Assembly (NCBI GenBank): GCA_011389935.1
Contig: JAABTJ010000015.1
Coordinates: 1-64,000, forward strand
Origin: Desulfobacteraceae bacterium
GTDB taxonomy: Bacteria > Desulfobacterota > Desulfobacteria > Desulfobacterales > Desulfosalsimonadaceae
Reading direction: 5' to 3'
DNA length: 64,000 nt
Shown: in pieces, positions 54,387-63,906 of the stretch
Position numbering within the stretch: the stretch's first letter is position 1
How the letters are laid out: each line of letters starts with the position of its first letter
Made by a program: the position numbers and the translations under genes
The notes under the pieces: model-generated
The model's database searches: none
What the model saw: only the letters and a program-made list of their open reading frames with translations
What the model was told of the DNA's origin: nothing

Positions 54387-55589
54387 ATGCTTGACGACAC
54401 CCAATTGGACCGGTATGCGGATATTCTTTTGTGGGGGCTGAAAATCGCCCGCAGAAACAGAATAAAAACCAGCGATACGGTTATGATCCGTTATGACCTG
54501 GGAGCGCTGAAACTTGCGGAAAAACTCTATGAAAAACTTCTCATCAGCGGCAGGAATCCGGTCCAGCGGATCCTCCAGACACCGTTCATGGAGAAGAAAA
54601 CGTACGAGATTTCCAGCAACCGGCAACTGACATTCATCCCCCCCGGTGATGAGGAGCTCTACCGAAACCTGAACGGGAGTATCGTCTTGCTTGCGCCAGA
54701 ATCATTAACCCACCTGGCGCATATTGCGCCGGCAACCATTGCAAAATCGCTCAAAGCCCGCAAATTCCTTCGCGACATCCTGGACAAGCGGGAAGAAGAC
54801 GGCGCTTTCAGCTGGACGCTGGGGATTTACCCGACAGCGGCGCTTGCCAGGCACGCGGGCATGGCGGCCGAACAATACACCGGCCAGATCGTGAAGGCCT
54901 GTTTTCTGGACAGGGAAAATCCGCTGGAAAAATGGGATACCGTGTTCCAAAAGGCCGCGTCCATAAAAAAACGACTCAACCGCCTGGGAATCAGTGCTCT
55001 CCATGTGGAATCCGACAAGGTGGACCTTGTTGTCAAACAGGGGGAAAAGCGACGCTGGATCGGGGTCTCCGGACACAATATCCCCAGTTTTGAACTGTTT
55101 GTCTCTCCGGACTGGCGCGGCACAAAGGGTGTGTTTCACGCTGACCAGCCGTCGTACCGAAGCGGAAACCGCATCGAAAATATCCGGGTGGCATTCAAAA
55201 ACGGAAAAGTGGTGGAGGCCTCTGCGGAGAAAGGGGAGGAATTTTTACTCAAACAGCTTGAAATGGATGCCGGTGCAAGGCGGATCGGTGAATTTTCCCT
55301 GACCGACAAAACATTTTCAAAAATCGACCGCTTCATGGCCAATACGCTATACGATGAAAATTACGGCGGCACATACGGCAACTGCCATATCGCCCTTGGG
55401 TCTTCCTATTCGGACACGTATGCGGGGGACCCCCACGATCTGACCCGGGAAATGAAAAAAAAGCTTGGTTTTAACGATTCCGCGCTTCACTGGGATATCG
55501 TCAACACCGAAAAAAAGCGCGTCACTGCCAATCTTTCAGGCGGCGGAAAAGCCCTTATTTACGAAGACGGCCAATTTGTCTACGGATAG
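54387..55589 (+). CDS. Aminopeptidase, M29 family
   Basis: This 400-residue metallo-aminopeptidase of the AmpS/aminopeptidase T type carries the di-metal ligands in order: the glutamate of RRIGEFSL (about 296), His and Tyr in GNCHIALGSSY, and HWDIV with His and Asp (about 370-374). Length (about 400) is standard. It is a cytosolic broad-specificity peptidase in known relatives. GGGGAAA precedes the ATG. It is followed by manA after 73 bases. Confidence 0.92.
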   Translation: MLDDTQLDRYADILLWGLKIARRNRIKTSDTVMIRYDLGALKLAEKLYEKLLISGRNPVQRILQTPFMEKKTYEISSNRQLTFIPPGDEELYRNLNGSIVLLAPESLTHLAHIAPATIAKSLKARKFLRDILDKREEDGAFSWTLGIYPTAALARHAGMAAEQYTGQIVKACFLDRENPLEKWDTVFQKAASIKKRLNRLGISALHVESDKVDLVVKQGEKRRWIGVSGHNIPSFELFVSPDWRGTKGVFHADQPSYRSGNRIENIRVAFKNGKVVEASAEKGEEFLLKQLEMDAGARRIGEFSLTDKTFSKIDRFMANTLYDENYGGTYGNCHIALGSSYSDTYAGDPHDLTREMKKKLGFNDSALHWDIVNTEKKRVTANLSGGGKALIYEDGQFVYG

Positions 55590-55662
55590 TGCGTCATGAT
55601 TGCCGGTGACAAGTCACCGTCACCAACTACTTGCAACCTGCAACTTCGAACGTATACCCCCT

Positions 55663-56877
55663 ATGATTGAAACACCATTGCTTCTTGAAAACCAGATACA
55701 GGACTATGCATGGGGATCCAAAACGGCCATTCAGGAACTGCTGGGCGTTGAAGGAAACGACACCCCCTGGGCGGAGCTGTGGATGGGCGCCCACCCGAAA
55801 GCCCCGTCCAGCGTCGTCATTAACGGTGAAAAAACACCTCTTGACGATCTGGTGCGCCGATTCCCCGATACGATCCTCGGGGCGAATGCCGCTGTCAAGT
55901 TCAACAATACGCTGCCCTTTCTTTTCAAGGTCCTGGCGGCAGAGAAGCCCTTGTCCATCCAGGCGCACCCGGACAGGTTCACGGCAGAGGCCGGTTTTGA
56001 AATGGAAAACCAACGCGATATTCCCATCGATGCCCCCCATCGCAATTACCGCGACCCGTGGCCGAAACCGGAAATTATCTGCGCCCTGGAGCCCTTTGTC
56101 GCCGTAAACGGATTCCGGCCGGCGGAATCGATCGTAAAATGGTTTGAAACGCTCTGCCCGGGGATGCTTGCTTCGCAAATCACCATGCTGAAGGAAGACT
56201 CCGATGAGGCCGGGATAAAAAAAATGTTCGAATCCCTCATCCGGATGCCGGCGGATTCAAAAAGATCGGCGGTCGACGAGGCGGCGGCCAGGGCCGCTAA
56301 AACGGATGCCATGGAAGCCGAGTGGGTGGTTCGGCTCTCCCGGCGCTATCCCGATGATATCGGCGTGCTATGCCCGCTGTTTTTGAACCTGGTACGCCTT
56401 GAACCCTGCACGGCCATGTTTCTCCCCCCCGGCCGGATGCATGCATACCTGGAAGGCGTCGGCATCGAACTCATGGCCAATTCAGACAATGTGCTCCGGG
56501 GAGGGCTGACGGACAAACATGTGGACGCAGAAGCGCTTCTGGAGGTTGTCCGGTTTGATTCGCCGCCGGTGGACCTCTTGCGCCCTGTCGCCAAAAATGA
56601 GTGCGAAAGCCGGTATCAAACGGACGCGGAAGAATTTTTCCTCTCCGTGGTGCAAACGGAGAAAAAAGACAAGTGCCGGTTTGCCGAAGATCATGGCCTT
56701 GAAATCCTGCTGTGCGTCAACGGGACGGCTGAAATTACCGCCGGACAGGATACCTCCCCCCTGATAGTTGAAAAAGGCGCATCCGTGATGATACCCGCAA
56801 GTGTCGGTTCGTATGAAATCAAGGGGGAAGCCGTCTTTTACAAGGCTGCTATACCCAATATTACGCCTGCCAGATAG
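55663..56877 (+). CDS. manA: Mannose-6-phosphate isomerase, class I
   Basis: This 404-residue cupin enzyme interconverts fructose-6-phosphate and mannose-6-phosphate for GDP-sugar synthesis. Zinc ligands are recognisable in SIQAHPDR (about 103-110), the KPEIICALEPF segment and the PGRMHAYLEGVGIELMANSD region (about 256-275). The ATG at 55663 (MIETPLLLENQIQDYAWG) fits the family; an in-frame TTG at 55600 would add 21 residues from low-quality sequence. A good ribosome site is lacking at either. Confidence 0.93.
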   Translation: MIETPLLLENQIQDYAWGSKTAIQELLGVEGNDTPWAELWMGAHPKAPSSVVINGEKTPLDDLVRRFPDTILGANAAVKFNNTLPFLFKVLAAEKPLSIQAHPDRFTAEAGFEMENQRDIPIDAPHRNYRDPWPKPEIICALEPFVAVNGFRPAESIVKWFETLCPGMLASQITMLKEDSDEAGIKKMFESLIRMPADSKRSAVDEAAARAAKTDAMEAEWVVRLSRRYPDDIGVLCPLFLNLVRLEPCTAMFLPPGRMHAYLEGVGIELMANSDNVLRGGLTDKHVDAEALLEVVRFDSPPVDLLRPVAKNECESRYQTDAEEFFLSVVQTEKKDKCRFAEDHGLEILLCVNGTAEITAGQDTSPLIVEKGASVMIPASVGSYEIKGEAVFYKAAIPNITPAR

Positions 56878-56921
56878 ATGCAGAAAGAACCTTTATCTTT
56901 TATAAAACATCCGGGGCATGC

Positions 56922-57566
56922 ATGGGACTCCTGGTAAACGAAATTTTTTTTTCCATACAGGGGGAATCCACCATGGCCGGACGGCCGTGCGTTTTCGTGA
57001 GACTTACCGGATGCAACCTCCAGTGCCGATACTGCGACACGGAATACGCCCGCGACCATGGCGTACATATGGCAATGGAGGACATCCTGGAAAAGGTGCG
57101 TTCATACGGCTGCCGCATCGTTGAAATTACAGGAGGGGAGCCCCTGCTGCAAAAGGAAACACCGCTGCTTGTAAAGCATCTTCTGTCCGACGGCTTTACC
57201 GTGATGATGGAAACCAACGGCTCCATGGACATCGGCATGGTCGATTCCGGTTGCATCCGGGTTGTCGACATCAAATGCCCGGCAAGCGGGCAGAGCCAAT
57301 ACATGGATATGGAAAATGTTCACCGGATGGATGCAAAAGACGAATTGAAATTCGTCCTGTCCGACCGGGGGGATTATGAATATGCAAAAGACGTTTTGGA
57401 AACAGCGCGGAAGGGAAACTTTCAAAGCCCGGTGCTCTTTTCTCCGGTTGCCGGAAAGCTCGATCCACAGGCGCTTGCTTCATGGATCCTGGCGGACCGC
57501 ATCGATGTCCGCCTGCAGCTCCAGCTTCATAAAATTCTCTGGCCGGAAATCGCCCGGGGGGTGTAA
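56922..57566 (+). CDS. queE: 7-carboxy-7-deazaguanine synthase QueE
   Basis: This 214-residue radical SAM enzyme contracts 6-carboxytetrahydropterin to CDG in queuosine synthesis. The cluster motif is GCNLQCRYCDTE (C-x3-C-x2-C, about 31-39), with the preceding FFSIQGEST loop and EITGGEPLLQ glycine-rich motif. It starts the queE-queC-glycosyltransferase-HAD run. No preQ1 riboswitch fits in the 44 bases before it. Confidence 0.95.
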   Translation: MGLLVNEIFFSIQGESTMAGRPCVFVRLTGCNLQCRYCDTEYARDHGVHMAMEDILEKVRSYGCRIVEITGGEPLLQKETPLLVKHLLSDGFTVMMETNGSMDIGMVDSGCIRVVDIKCPASGQSQYMDMENVHRMDAKDELKFVLSDRGDYEYAKDVLETARKGNFQSPVLFSPVAGKLDPQALASWILADRIDVRLQLQLHKILWPEIARGV

Positions 57567-57669
57567 TGGTGAAAAACCGACTTCATAAAAACAGATACGG
57601 GGATGGCTTGCACCGCCGACCTTTGCGAGGGAAAAAACACGGGCGTGCACGCCATTTACGGAGATGAAT

Positions 57670-58359
57670 ATGAGCAACCCAAAAAAAGCGATCGTTCTGC
57701 TCAGCGGGGGACTGGACTCTGCCACGACGCTTGCCGTTGCCCTGGACAAAGGGTATGAATGCCACACCCTTTCCTTTGACTACGGCCAGCGGCACCGGCA
57801 TGAACTGGCAGCCGCCGCACGGATCGCCGATGATGCCGGCACTTTCCACCACGTTGTTACCATCGATCTTCGTGCCGCCGGCGGTTCGGCCCTGACCGGC
57901 GACATTGCTGTGCCCAAAAACAGGGGAGACGGACCGATACCGGTTACCTATGTCCCGGCAAGAAACACGATCTTCCTTGCCCATGCACTGGGATGGGCGG
58001 AAGTATTGGAGATCGGAGACATCTTTATCGGCGTCAATGCCGTCGACTACAGCGGCTACCCGGACTGCCGGCCCGAATTCACCGCCGCGTTCGAAACCAT
58101 GGCCAATCTTGCCACAAAGGCCGCCGTGGAAAAGACCCTTCGTATCCGCATACAAACCCCCCTGATTCATATGAGCAAAAAAGAGATCATTCAGAAAGGC
58201 ATCTCCCTCGGCGTGGATTACGGCAGGACCCACAGCTGCTATGACCCCCTGCCGGACGGCGGTGCCTGCGGCGCCTGCGACAGCTGCCGCCTCAGGAAGA
58301 AAGGCTTTGCAGACGCCGGTATCCCAGATCCTGCTCTATACGCCCCGGAAAAACCATGA
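57670..58359 (+). CDS. queC: 7-cyano-7-deazaguanine synthase QueC
   Basis: This 229-residue PP-loop ligase converts CDG to preQ0 using ammonia and ATP. The loop is [11 protein letters not shown] (about 9-19), FDYGQRH follows at about 37-43, and the zinc cysteines are near the C-terminus (CYDP... CGACDSC). The ATG at 57670 has GGAG five bases upstream; the ATG two codons earlier would be too close to it. Its stop overlaps the next start (ATGA). queD and queF are not in the window. Confidence 0.95.
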   Translation: MSNPKKAIVLLSGGLDSATTLAVALDKGYECHTLSFDYGQRHRHELAAAARIADDAGTFHHVVTIDLRAAGGSALTGDIAVPKNRGDGPIPVTYVPARNTIFLAHALGWAEVLEIGDIFIGVNAVDYSGYPDCRPEFTAAFETMANLATKAAVEKTLRIRIQTPLIHMSKKEIIQKGISLGVDYGRTHSCYDPLPDGGACGACDSCRLRKKGFADAGIPDPALYAPEKP

Positions 58360-59777
58360 ACATCGTTTACATGCACATGCACCTCAAGTCCGGCGGCGTC
58401 TCCACCGTTATTTCCCAACAGGCTGGCGCAGTCTCCGATTATTGCCGGGTCCTGGTGGCTACGGGGGATGATCCGCCAATGGATTTTTCCATGCCCCACG
58501 TGAAAATCGAGGGTCTCGGCTACGATGACCCGGATTTTCCGGAAAGGGATCCCGCCCCGTACCAGACCGCAAAAGCGGTTGCCGATGCCATATACGACCG
58601 GTGGCCGGAGGGCTGCGACATCATCCACGTCCATAACCCCCTGATCGGAAAAAACAGCCGCCTGATTGCCATTCTCGATCATTTGAAAGCAATGGGGTTT
58701 ACCCTCTTTTTGCAGATCCATGATTTTCCCGAAGACGGCCGGCCCGGTTCATACCACCAGACGCGTGAATACCCGTCGGACTGCCATTACGGTGCCATCA
58801 ACGCCAGGGACTGCCGGTTCCTTGAAATATCCGGCCTTACGCCCGAGGGCGTCCACGAGCTTTTCAACATGGTCGCCCCCATCGATACCAGTAACCTGCA
58901 GGGGGAAGCCATACCCAGCGTGCTCTATCCGGTGCGGGGCATCCGCCGGAAAAACATCGGGGAAGCCCTGTTGCTTTCCTTGTATTTCCCGGACGACACG
59001 CCCCTTGCGATCACGCTGCCCCCCAACAGCCCTTTGGATTGGACCGTGTACAAGGAATGGATCACCTATGCCGGAAAAAAGGGGCTGAATGTTCTTTTCG
59101 AAGCATCCTCACTCTACGATTTCAGGGCGCTGGTAGCCAATGCGCGCTATCTGATCACCACCAGCATTACCGAGGGCTTCGGGTTTGCATTCCTGGAACC
59201 ATGGACCGCCGGCAAAATCCTCATGGGACGGAAGCTTCCGGATATATGCAGGGACTTCGAGGAAAGAGGTATTGCGCTGGACCACCTGTATGAATCACTT
59301 CCGGTGCCCGAGGGGTGGATCGATCGCGGAGAATTTGAGCAACAGTGGAAACAATGCCTCCGTGACACGTTTGCCCGCTACGGCGCAGATATTGATGAAT
59401 CCAGTGTTTCCGAAGGATTTGAGCGCATCATTCAAAAAGGGGCGGTTGACTTTTCCGTGCTGAACGAACCGCTTCAACAAAAGGTATTGGACCGCCTGAT
59501 CGGCGATCGGTCCGCATACCGCAGCTTTGAACGGTTCAACCCGGTATTGTCGCGCTTCCGGACCCTTCCCGCATTCCCGCGCGTTGTTTCATCCAACTGC
59601 AGCGCCATACAGAACCAGTACAACCGGAAAGCATACCGGGACCGCCTCATGGACACCTATAAAAAGGTGCTGCGCGAGGCTGTGCGGCACAAAATCGACA
59701 AATCTGTGCTGCTGCGGCAATTTCTGCGCCCCGACAATTTCAGTTTGATGAAGTGGTGCGACCTTGACCTTTCATGA
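58356..59777 (+). CDS. Glycosyltransferase, GT4-like
   Basis: This 473-residue protein has a Rossmann-like N-terminus ([20 protein letters not shown]), DIIHVHNPL in the acceptor domain, and [20 protein letters not shown] (about 265-285), the donor-site E-x7-E-like segment of GT-B glycosyltransferases. The C-terminal 150 residues are helical and not typical. It is translationally coupled to queC (ATGA) and to the HAD gene (14-base overlap), so a shared pathway is likely; whether it acts on queuosine, a sugar phosphate or something else cannot be told from the sequence. Confidence 0.75.
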   Translation: MNIVYMHMHLKSGGVSTVISQQAGAVSDYCRVLVATGDDPPMDFSMPHVKIEGLGYDDPDFPERDPAPYQTAKAVADAIYDRWPEGCDIIHVHNPLIGKNSRLIAILDHLKAMGFTLFLQIHDFPEDGRPGSYHQTREYPSDCHYGAINARDCRFLEISGLTPEGVHELFNMVAPIDTSNLQGEAIPSVLYPVRGIRRKNIGEALLLSLYFPDDTPLAITLPPNSPLDWTVYKEWITYAGKKGLNVLFEASSLYDFRALVANARYLITTSITEGFGFAFLEPWTAGKILMGRKLPDICRDFEERGIALDHLYESLPVPEGWIDRGEFEQQWKQCLRDTFARYGADIDESSVSEGFERIIQKGAVDFSVLNEPLQQKVLDRLIGDRSAYRSFERFNPVLSRFRTLPAFPRVVSSNCSAIQNQYNRKAYRDRLMDTYKKVLREAVRHKIDKSVLLRQFLRPDNFSLMKWCDLDLS

Positions 59778-60639
59778 TATTTTTGACCGGCATAGCAAAC
59801 CCCTTGAACCGGTTCCGGCGGGCCTGGCGCCTTCCGGATCCTGCAGGCGTCCGGTCAAAGCGCTTCTTTTTGATGTCTACGGTACGCTTTTTATCAGCGC
59901 GTCCGGCGACCTGGGCGGGATTCGGGATACCAGCGCATCCGATGATGTGAATGATTTCCCGGAGAGTTGGAAGGCCATTGAAAACCTTGCCGCCGATTGG
60001 GTCCTCTCCTTGTCACCGGACAAGCTGTTGCGGGCCTATGCCAGGGCCGTTGAAAACGAACAGGACCATCTTGTCCGTCAGGGAATCGACTATCCCGAGA
60101 TACAAATCGACCAGATATGGCAACGGATCCTGAAATTGGGCGACATCGAACGCAGCCGCCGTTTTGCGCTACACTTTGAACTTATCATCAACCCGGTATA
60201 CCCGATGCCGAACGCAGGCCGGATGCTTTTACGAATCCACAGGTCCGGGCTGAAAACCGGCATTATTTCCAACGCGCAGTTTTATACGCCCCTGATGTTT
60301 GAATATTTCCTTGGAAATCTGCCGGAAAACATGGGCTTTGATCCGGCACTGCTCATCTATTCTTATCGCCATGGCCGGGCAAAACCTTCACCCCTGCTTT
60401 TTGGCGCTGCTGCGCAAACGCTTCGCAAATACGGCATCCTTCCTGAAAATGCGCTTTTCCTGGGAAATGACATGCGTAACGATATCCTTCCCGCACAACG
60501 GACGGGATTTCAAACCGCCCTTTTCGCCGGAGACCGCCGCTCTCTCCGGCTGCACCGGGATGATCCCTGCTGCCGGGGCGTTCGCCCGGACATTATCATC
60601 ACCGACCTTTCCCGGCTCCCGGAGATGGTTGGGGCCTGA
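59764..60639 (+). CDS. HAD superfamily hydrolase
   Basis: This 291-residue protein carries HAD motif I LLFDVYGTLF (about 34-43), motif II in GIISNAQ, a lysine in GRAKPSP and motif IV in FLGNDMRNDI. The Asp-x-Tyr pattern replaces the common D-x-D, which is tolerated in dehalogenase-type and some phosphatase members. Start is a TTG at 59764 inside the end of the glycosyltransferase gene; no better start exists before motif I. A phosphatase acting with the glycosyltransferase is the simplest inference. Confidence 0.8.
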   Translation: MTFHDIFDRHSKPLEPVPAGLAPSGSCRRPVKALLFDVYGTLFISASGDLGGIRDTSASDDVNDFPESWKAIENLAADWVLSLSPDKLLRAYARAVENEQDHLVRQGIDYPEIQIDQIWQRILKLGDIERSRRFALHFELIINPVYPMPNAGRMLLRIHRSGLKTGIISNAQFYTPLMFEYFLGNLPENMGFDPALLIYSYRHGRAKPSPLLFGAAAQTLRKYGILPENALFLGNDMRNDILPAQRTGFQTALFAGDRRSLRLHRDDPCCRGVRPDIIITDLSRLPEMVGA

Positions 60640-60924
60640 ACGGATAGCGCAAAGCAGGGAATACAATCCACAATCCATCGCAAAAAAATAATCAAGTAAG
60701 GCAGAAAATGCGGGGAAGGTGGGTTTTACCACAGAGAGCACAGAGGAGACACAGAGATTCACAGAGAAAAGCAAGAAAAAAAGGGGGGACGCCCATGAAA
60801 TTATGCGTTTCTGGCAATCCTCTAAAAAAGAGATATTTTTGAGGTGAGTTGCAAAAAAGCGGATTCGAATTTGACAAATCTCTATCAAAACCGCTATTAT
60901 AAAAAGTTATATCATAACAAAAAT
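60640..60924. other. Intergenic region with a shared 36-base block and junk-like tandem motifs
   Basis: The first part contains ACCACAGAGAGCACAGAGG-type purine-rich text common as dispersed non-coding sequence. At 60776-60812 lies the block shared with 18797-18832, then an imperfect hairpin (CCTCTAAAAAAGAGATATTT...) and an AT-rich stretch. No gene is seen. Confidence 0.6.
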
Positions 60925-61078
60925 GATGAATTCGTAAAAAGTCGTTTTCAGACGGCTTTGTAAAATGTTCAAGATCAAGGCGCGTGAAATTTTTGAAGAA
61001 TCGATAGTACTTCGCCGTACGTGAGATTCTTCAAAAATTTTGCGCAACGCAGATATTGGACTTTTTACGAAGCCGTCA
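60925..61078. repeat. Interspersed repeat, copy 5
   Basis: This 154-base element runs from GATGAATTCGTAAAAAGTC to ACGAAGCCGTCAAA in the same orientation as copy 2, sharing CGCAACGCAGATATTGGAC and the CTTCGCCGTACGTGAGATTC palindrome. It ends 22 bases before the FmdB ATG and so may form part of that gene's leader. Confidence 0.8.
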
Positions 61079-61100
61079 AAAATCGTACAGGGAGAAACCA

Positions 61101-61346
61101 ATGCCAATATATGAATTTCGTTGTCTGAAATGCGGAAATGTTCAGGAAGTCATCGTGACCAAAAGCGAATCCGATAGCGTGGAAATGAAGTGCAACGCCT
61201 GTGAGAGCAGCGACCTGGAACGGGTGTTGAGCGCGGCCAGCTATACCATGGGGGCTTCCGGAAGCGGGCCCCAACCCAGTGTTTCAACCAAGACCTGCGG
61301 GGAAAACACCTGCGGAACCCTCAACATTCCCGGTCCGACCCGATAG
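61101..61346 (+). CDS. FmdB-family zinc ribbon protein
   Basis: This 81-residue protein begins MPIYEFRCLKCGNVQEV, the FmdB/CxxC_CXXC regulatory-protein signature, with the zinc cysteines CLKC and CNAC. After residue 50 the tail is Gly/Ser-rich with two further cysteines (TCGENTCG). GGGAG seven bases before the ATG fixes the start; a longer frame begins inside the repeat. Function is unsettled; some relatives sit with amidase or formamidase genes, but not here. Confidence 0.9.
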   Translation: MPIYEFRCLKCGNVQEVIVTKSESDSVEMKCNACESSDLERVLSAASYTMGASGSGPQPSVSTKTCGENTCGTLNIPGPTR

Positions 61347-61388
61347 GGCAACAACAGGATAACACGACCTGCAACATCTGTATCCGAT

Positions 61389-62045
61389 TCAGATCGACCG
61401 GATTTCGACTTCCGCACGGCTGTTTTCAATCTCGGCGTACGCATACCGCCCGCTTCCCAGTTGTCCCGGGTTGACAATCCGCGTTTTTCCGATACGATCC
61501 GTGGCAACGGCTTCATGAATATGTCCGGTAAAACATACCAGGGGCTGATATTCCTCAATGAACGCATGCAGCGCATGGCTTCCCACGTGATGGCCTGAAT
61601 TCAGCCTGTCACAGGCCGTGTTAGCCGGCGGCTGGTGGGAAACCAGCACCATGGTAGATTCAGGCTGCAGCATCGTCTTTGCCTGATCGAGAAAGCGGCG
61701 CAAGTCCGCCTCGGCATACTCGATGGGCGTATGAAAAGGGGTTTCAAGAGATCCGCCAAGCCCCAGAAATCCGATGCCGTCTATGGTTTGCGCCCGGGCG
61801 TGCAGGTTGATGCCCTTCTCATCCAGGTAGTCCACCACTTCCGGGGTATCGCAGTTTCCGTGCACCGCCAGTACCCGCGGCGCATACCGGCAGACCGACT
61901 CGACCACCTGTCCGGCTTCCCGGGCCCCGCCAAAATGCGTAATATCGCCGGTAATGCATGCAACATCGGATTCTTGCAGTTGTCTGCTTATTTTTTCAAT
62001 TGATTCCACCATACCGTGAATATCGCTTACCGCGAGTATGATCAT
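61389..62045 (-). CDS. YfcE-like metallophosphoesterase
   Basis: This 218-residue protein shows VSDIHGM (6-12), GDITHFGG, GNCDTPE (about 66-72), SHQPP and GHIHE in order, the calcineurin-like phosphoesterase signature. Small YfcE-type enzymes hydrolyse phosphodiesters in vitro with manganese; the cellular substrate is unknown. It is convergent with the FmdB gene and divergent from the AMMECR1 gene. Confidence 0.9.
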   Translation of the reverse strand: MIILAVSDIHGMVESIEKISRQLQESDVACITGDITHFGGAREAGQVVESVCRYAPRVLAVHGNCDTPEVVDYLDEKGINLHARAQTIDGIGFLGLGGSLETPFHTPIEYAEADLRRFLDQAKTMLQPESTMVLVSHQPPANTACDRLNSGHHVGSHALHAFIEEYQPLVCFTGHIHEAVATDRIGKTRIVNPGQLGSGRYAYAEIENSRAEVEIRSI

Positions 62046-62168
62046 CCGTTGCCACCTTTGCTATTTTGCTCGTCACGAAGACAATGGGTTCAAAAATCAT
62101 TCTTTTCTATGGGCCAATAATATAATATTATACGTGAAACAACAATAACGGTTTTATGGGGTGAAACG

Positions 62169-62762
62169 ATGAATACCAATCGCAGCGGCAGCCTTCCCGG
62201 GGAAAAAGGTCAACTCCTTCTTGCGCTGGCCAGAAAAACCATCGCCGGGCGACTGGGCCTGGCGTACGAAGGATTGCCCGGGCTGGAAGGCAAATTGACG
62301 GATGAGACCTTTGATGACAGACGGGGGACGTTTGTCACGCTGAAAAGCGGCGGACAGTTGAGAGGGTGTATTGGGAATCTGTCGCCGGAGCATACAATCC
62401 GGCAAAGCGTTACGGAAAATTCTGTCAATGCGGCATTCAACGATCCTCGCTTCCCTCCCCTCCGCAAGGAAGAGTTTCATTCGATCCAGTTGGAAATCAG
62501 CCTCCTCACCGAACCCGCATCGCTGGATTACAACGGACCGGAGGATCTCCTGGCAAAACTGACGCCGGGTGTGGACGGCGTGATTATCCGCAAGGGGATG
62601 CACAGCGCCACCTTTTTGCCCCAGGTGTGGGATCAGCTCCCGGACAAGGAGGCGTTTCTAAGCCACCTCTGCCTTAAAGCGGGCCTTTCAGCCGATGAGT
62701 GGAAAAAAGGGGATCTGCTGGTCTACACTTACCGCGTGCAGTATTTCGAGGAAAAACCGTAA
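62169..62762 (+). CDS. AMMECR1 domain protein (AmmeMemoRadiSam system protein A)
   Basis: This 197-residue protein is an AMMECR1-domain protein, identified by the conserved GQLRGCIGNL (about 59-68), RFPPLRKEEF and GVIIRKGMHSATFLPQVW. In many anaerobes it forms a set with a Memo-like protein and a radical SAM enzyme. Here only the A component is present, with a different radical SAM protein on the other strand nearby. Biochemical role is unknown. Confidence 0.9.
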   Translation: MNTNRSGSLPGEKGQLLLALARKTIAGRLGLAYEGLPGLEGKLTDETFDDRRGTFVTLKSGGQLRGCIGNLSPEHTIRQSVTENSVNAAFNDPRFPPLRKEEFHSIQLEISLLTEPASLDYNGPEDLLAKLTPGVDGVIIRKGMHSATFLPQVWDQLPDKEAFLSHLCLKAGLSADEWKKGDLLVYTYRVQYFEEKP

Positions 62763-62832
62763 CCCATGGGGCATGGTTTATTTATGAATCCTGACAGTCC
62801 GGTATACATCTCTGTCTGCCGGGGGCTGCTGC

Positions 62833-62853
62833 TCCTGGCGGCTGCCGCCAGGA
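62833..62853. terminator. Hairpin between convergent genes
   Basis: TCCTGGCGG and CCGCCAGGA form a perfect nine-base stem with a CTG loop between the AMMECR1 and radical SAM genes. No T-run adjoins it, so terminator function is possible but not shown. The rest of the 193-base gap holds nothing recognisable. Confidence 0.35.
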
Positions 62854-62955
62854 TTGCCGGCGCAGGCCTTTCCCTTTCCGGCTGCGCCACTAAGGCTCGA
62901 AGTCACGATCTACAGGGACTGACAGGAACCCTTGTTCGTAAATGTGACCGCGTTG

Positions 62956-63906
62956 TCATTGGGAAAAATCCGATTCCTCTTTGCATACATAATACAGCCG
63001 GGAACCGGAGGACGTGATCGTCACGCGCCCCCTTGCAACGAGTTGGTCAAGGAGCTTTACTGCCAGCGAAGGGTTGACATGTAAAGCCGTTGCAATATCG
63101 TTGAGCGTGCATGGGCGCCGGAGAAGCATATCCACGAGCGCCTCTTCAGGCAGTTCCGCCTCAACAGCGTCATCCGGATTTTCTTTAAATTCTGCAATCA
63201 CCGAAGTGCTGTCGCCGATTGATTCTGCAATGGCGCAAAGGGTGTTTCTGTCAACGGCGGTGGCAAAGGCTTCCGCAGGAGGGCGTACGGCGGTATTCAG
63301 ATGAACCTTGTCCGGACCGATACGCTGCACCAGGCGCTTCAGTTTTTCCACATGCGCAGCGGAGGTGTTGATGTTTTCGATAAAAAATATTTCCAGCCAG
63401 ATTTTTCCTGAATACTCCGTTGAAAACGATAGGATCCCGTCAAGCAGACGCTCAAAAGAGATGTCCGGATGGGGGCGGTTGATTTTTTTAAACGTTTCTT
63501 CGTCCCCGGCATCCAGGGACGGCAGTACGATATCGGCTGCACACAGATCCTGCCTGACCTTTTGATCCCACAGCATCGACCCGTTTGTCAAAACGGCCAC
63601 CGGGATATCCGTGAGCGTTTTTATGCCTCGTATGATATCGCCGGTTTCCAGGTTAAGGGTAGGCTCTCCGGAACCGCCGAGGGTAATGTGATCCGCCCTT
63701 GCACCGGCTTCCAGTTTTTGTTGTATCGCTTTTACAATATTGTCTGCAAAACCGAAATTCCTTCTTTCCACGGAAGGATTTTTTGTTGGACCGATCTGGC
63801 AGTAGATGCAGTCAAAGCTGCATACCTTGTACGGCACCATGTCAACGCCCAGGGACAACCCCAGCCGACGTGACGTTACGGGTCCATAAATCGGAGATTT
63901 TCCCAT
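62956..63906 (-). CDS. Radical SAM protein with C-terminal winged-helix domain
   Basis: This 316-residue protein has the cluster motif CSFDCIYCQIG (C29, C33, C36), the GGSGEPTLN motif (about 77-85) and TNGSM. After about residue 245 a winged-helix domain follows (RRPCTLNDIATALHVNPSLA). It belongs to the COG0731-like radical SAM group of unknown substrate. The ATG at 63906 has GAGG eight bases upstream and is preferred to an in-frame ATG at 63924. Confidence 0.87.
   Translation of the reverse strand: MGKSPIYGPVTSRRLGLSLGVDMVPYKVCSFDCIYCQIGPTKNPSVERRNFGFADNIVKAIQQKLEAGARADHITLGGSGEPTLNLETGDIIRGIKTLTDIPVAVLTNGSMLWDQKVRQDLCAADIVLPSLDAGDEETFKKINRPHPDISFERLLDGILSFSTEYSGKIWLEIFFIENINTSAAHVEKLKRLVQRIGPDKVHLNTAVRPPAEAFATAVDRNTLCAIAESIGDSTSVIAEFKENPDDAVEAELPEEALVDMLLRRPCTLNDIATALHVNPSLAVKLLDQLVARGRVTITSSGSRLYYVCKEESDFSQ

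Noticed and set aside
62766-63017. 83-codon frame with a lipobox-like LSGC
   Set aside because: It overlaps the 3' end of the radical SAM gene on the other strand, has no ribosome site and its hydrophobic part is caused by the GC-rich hairpin at 62833-62853.
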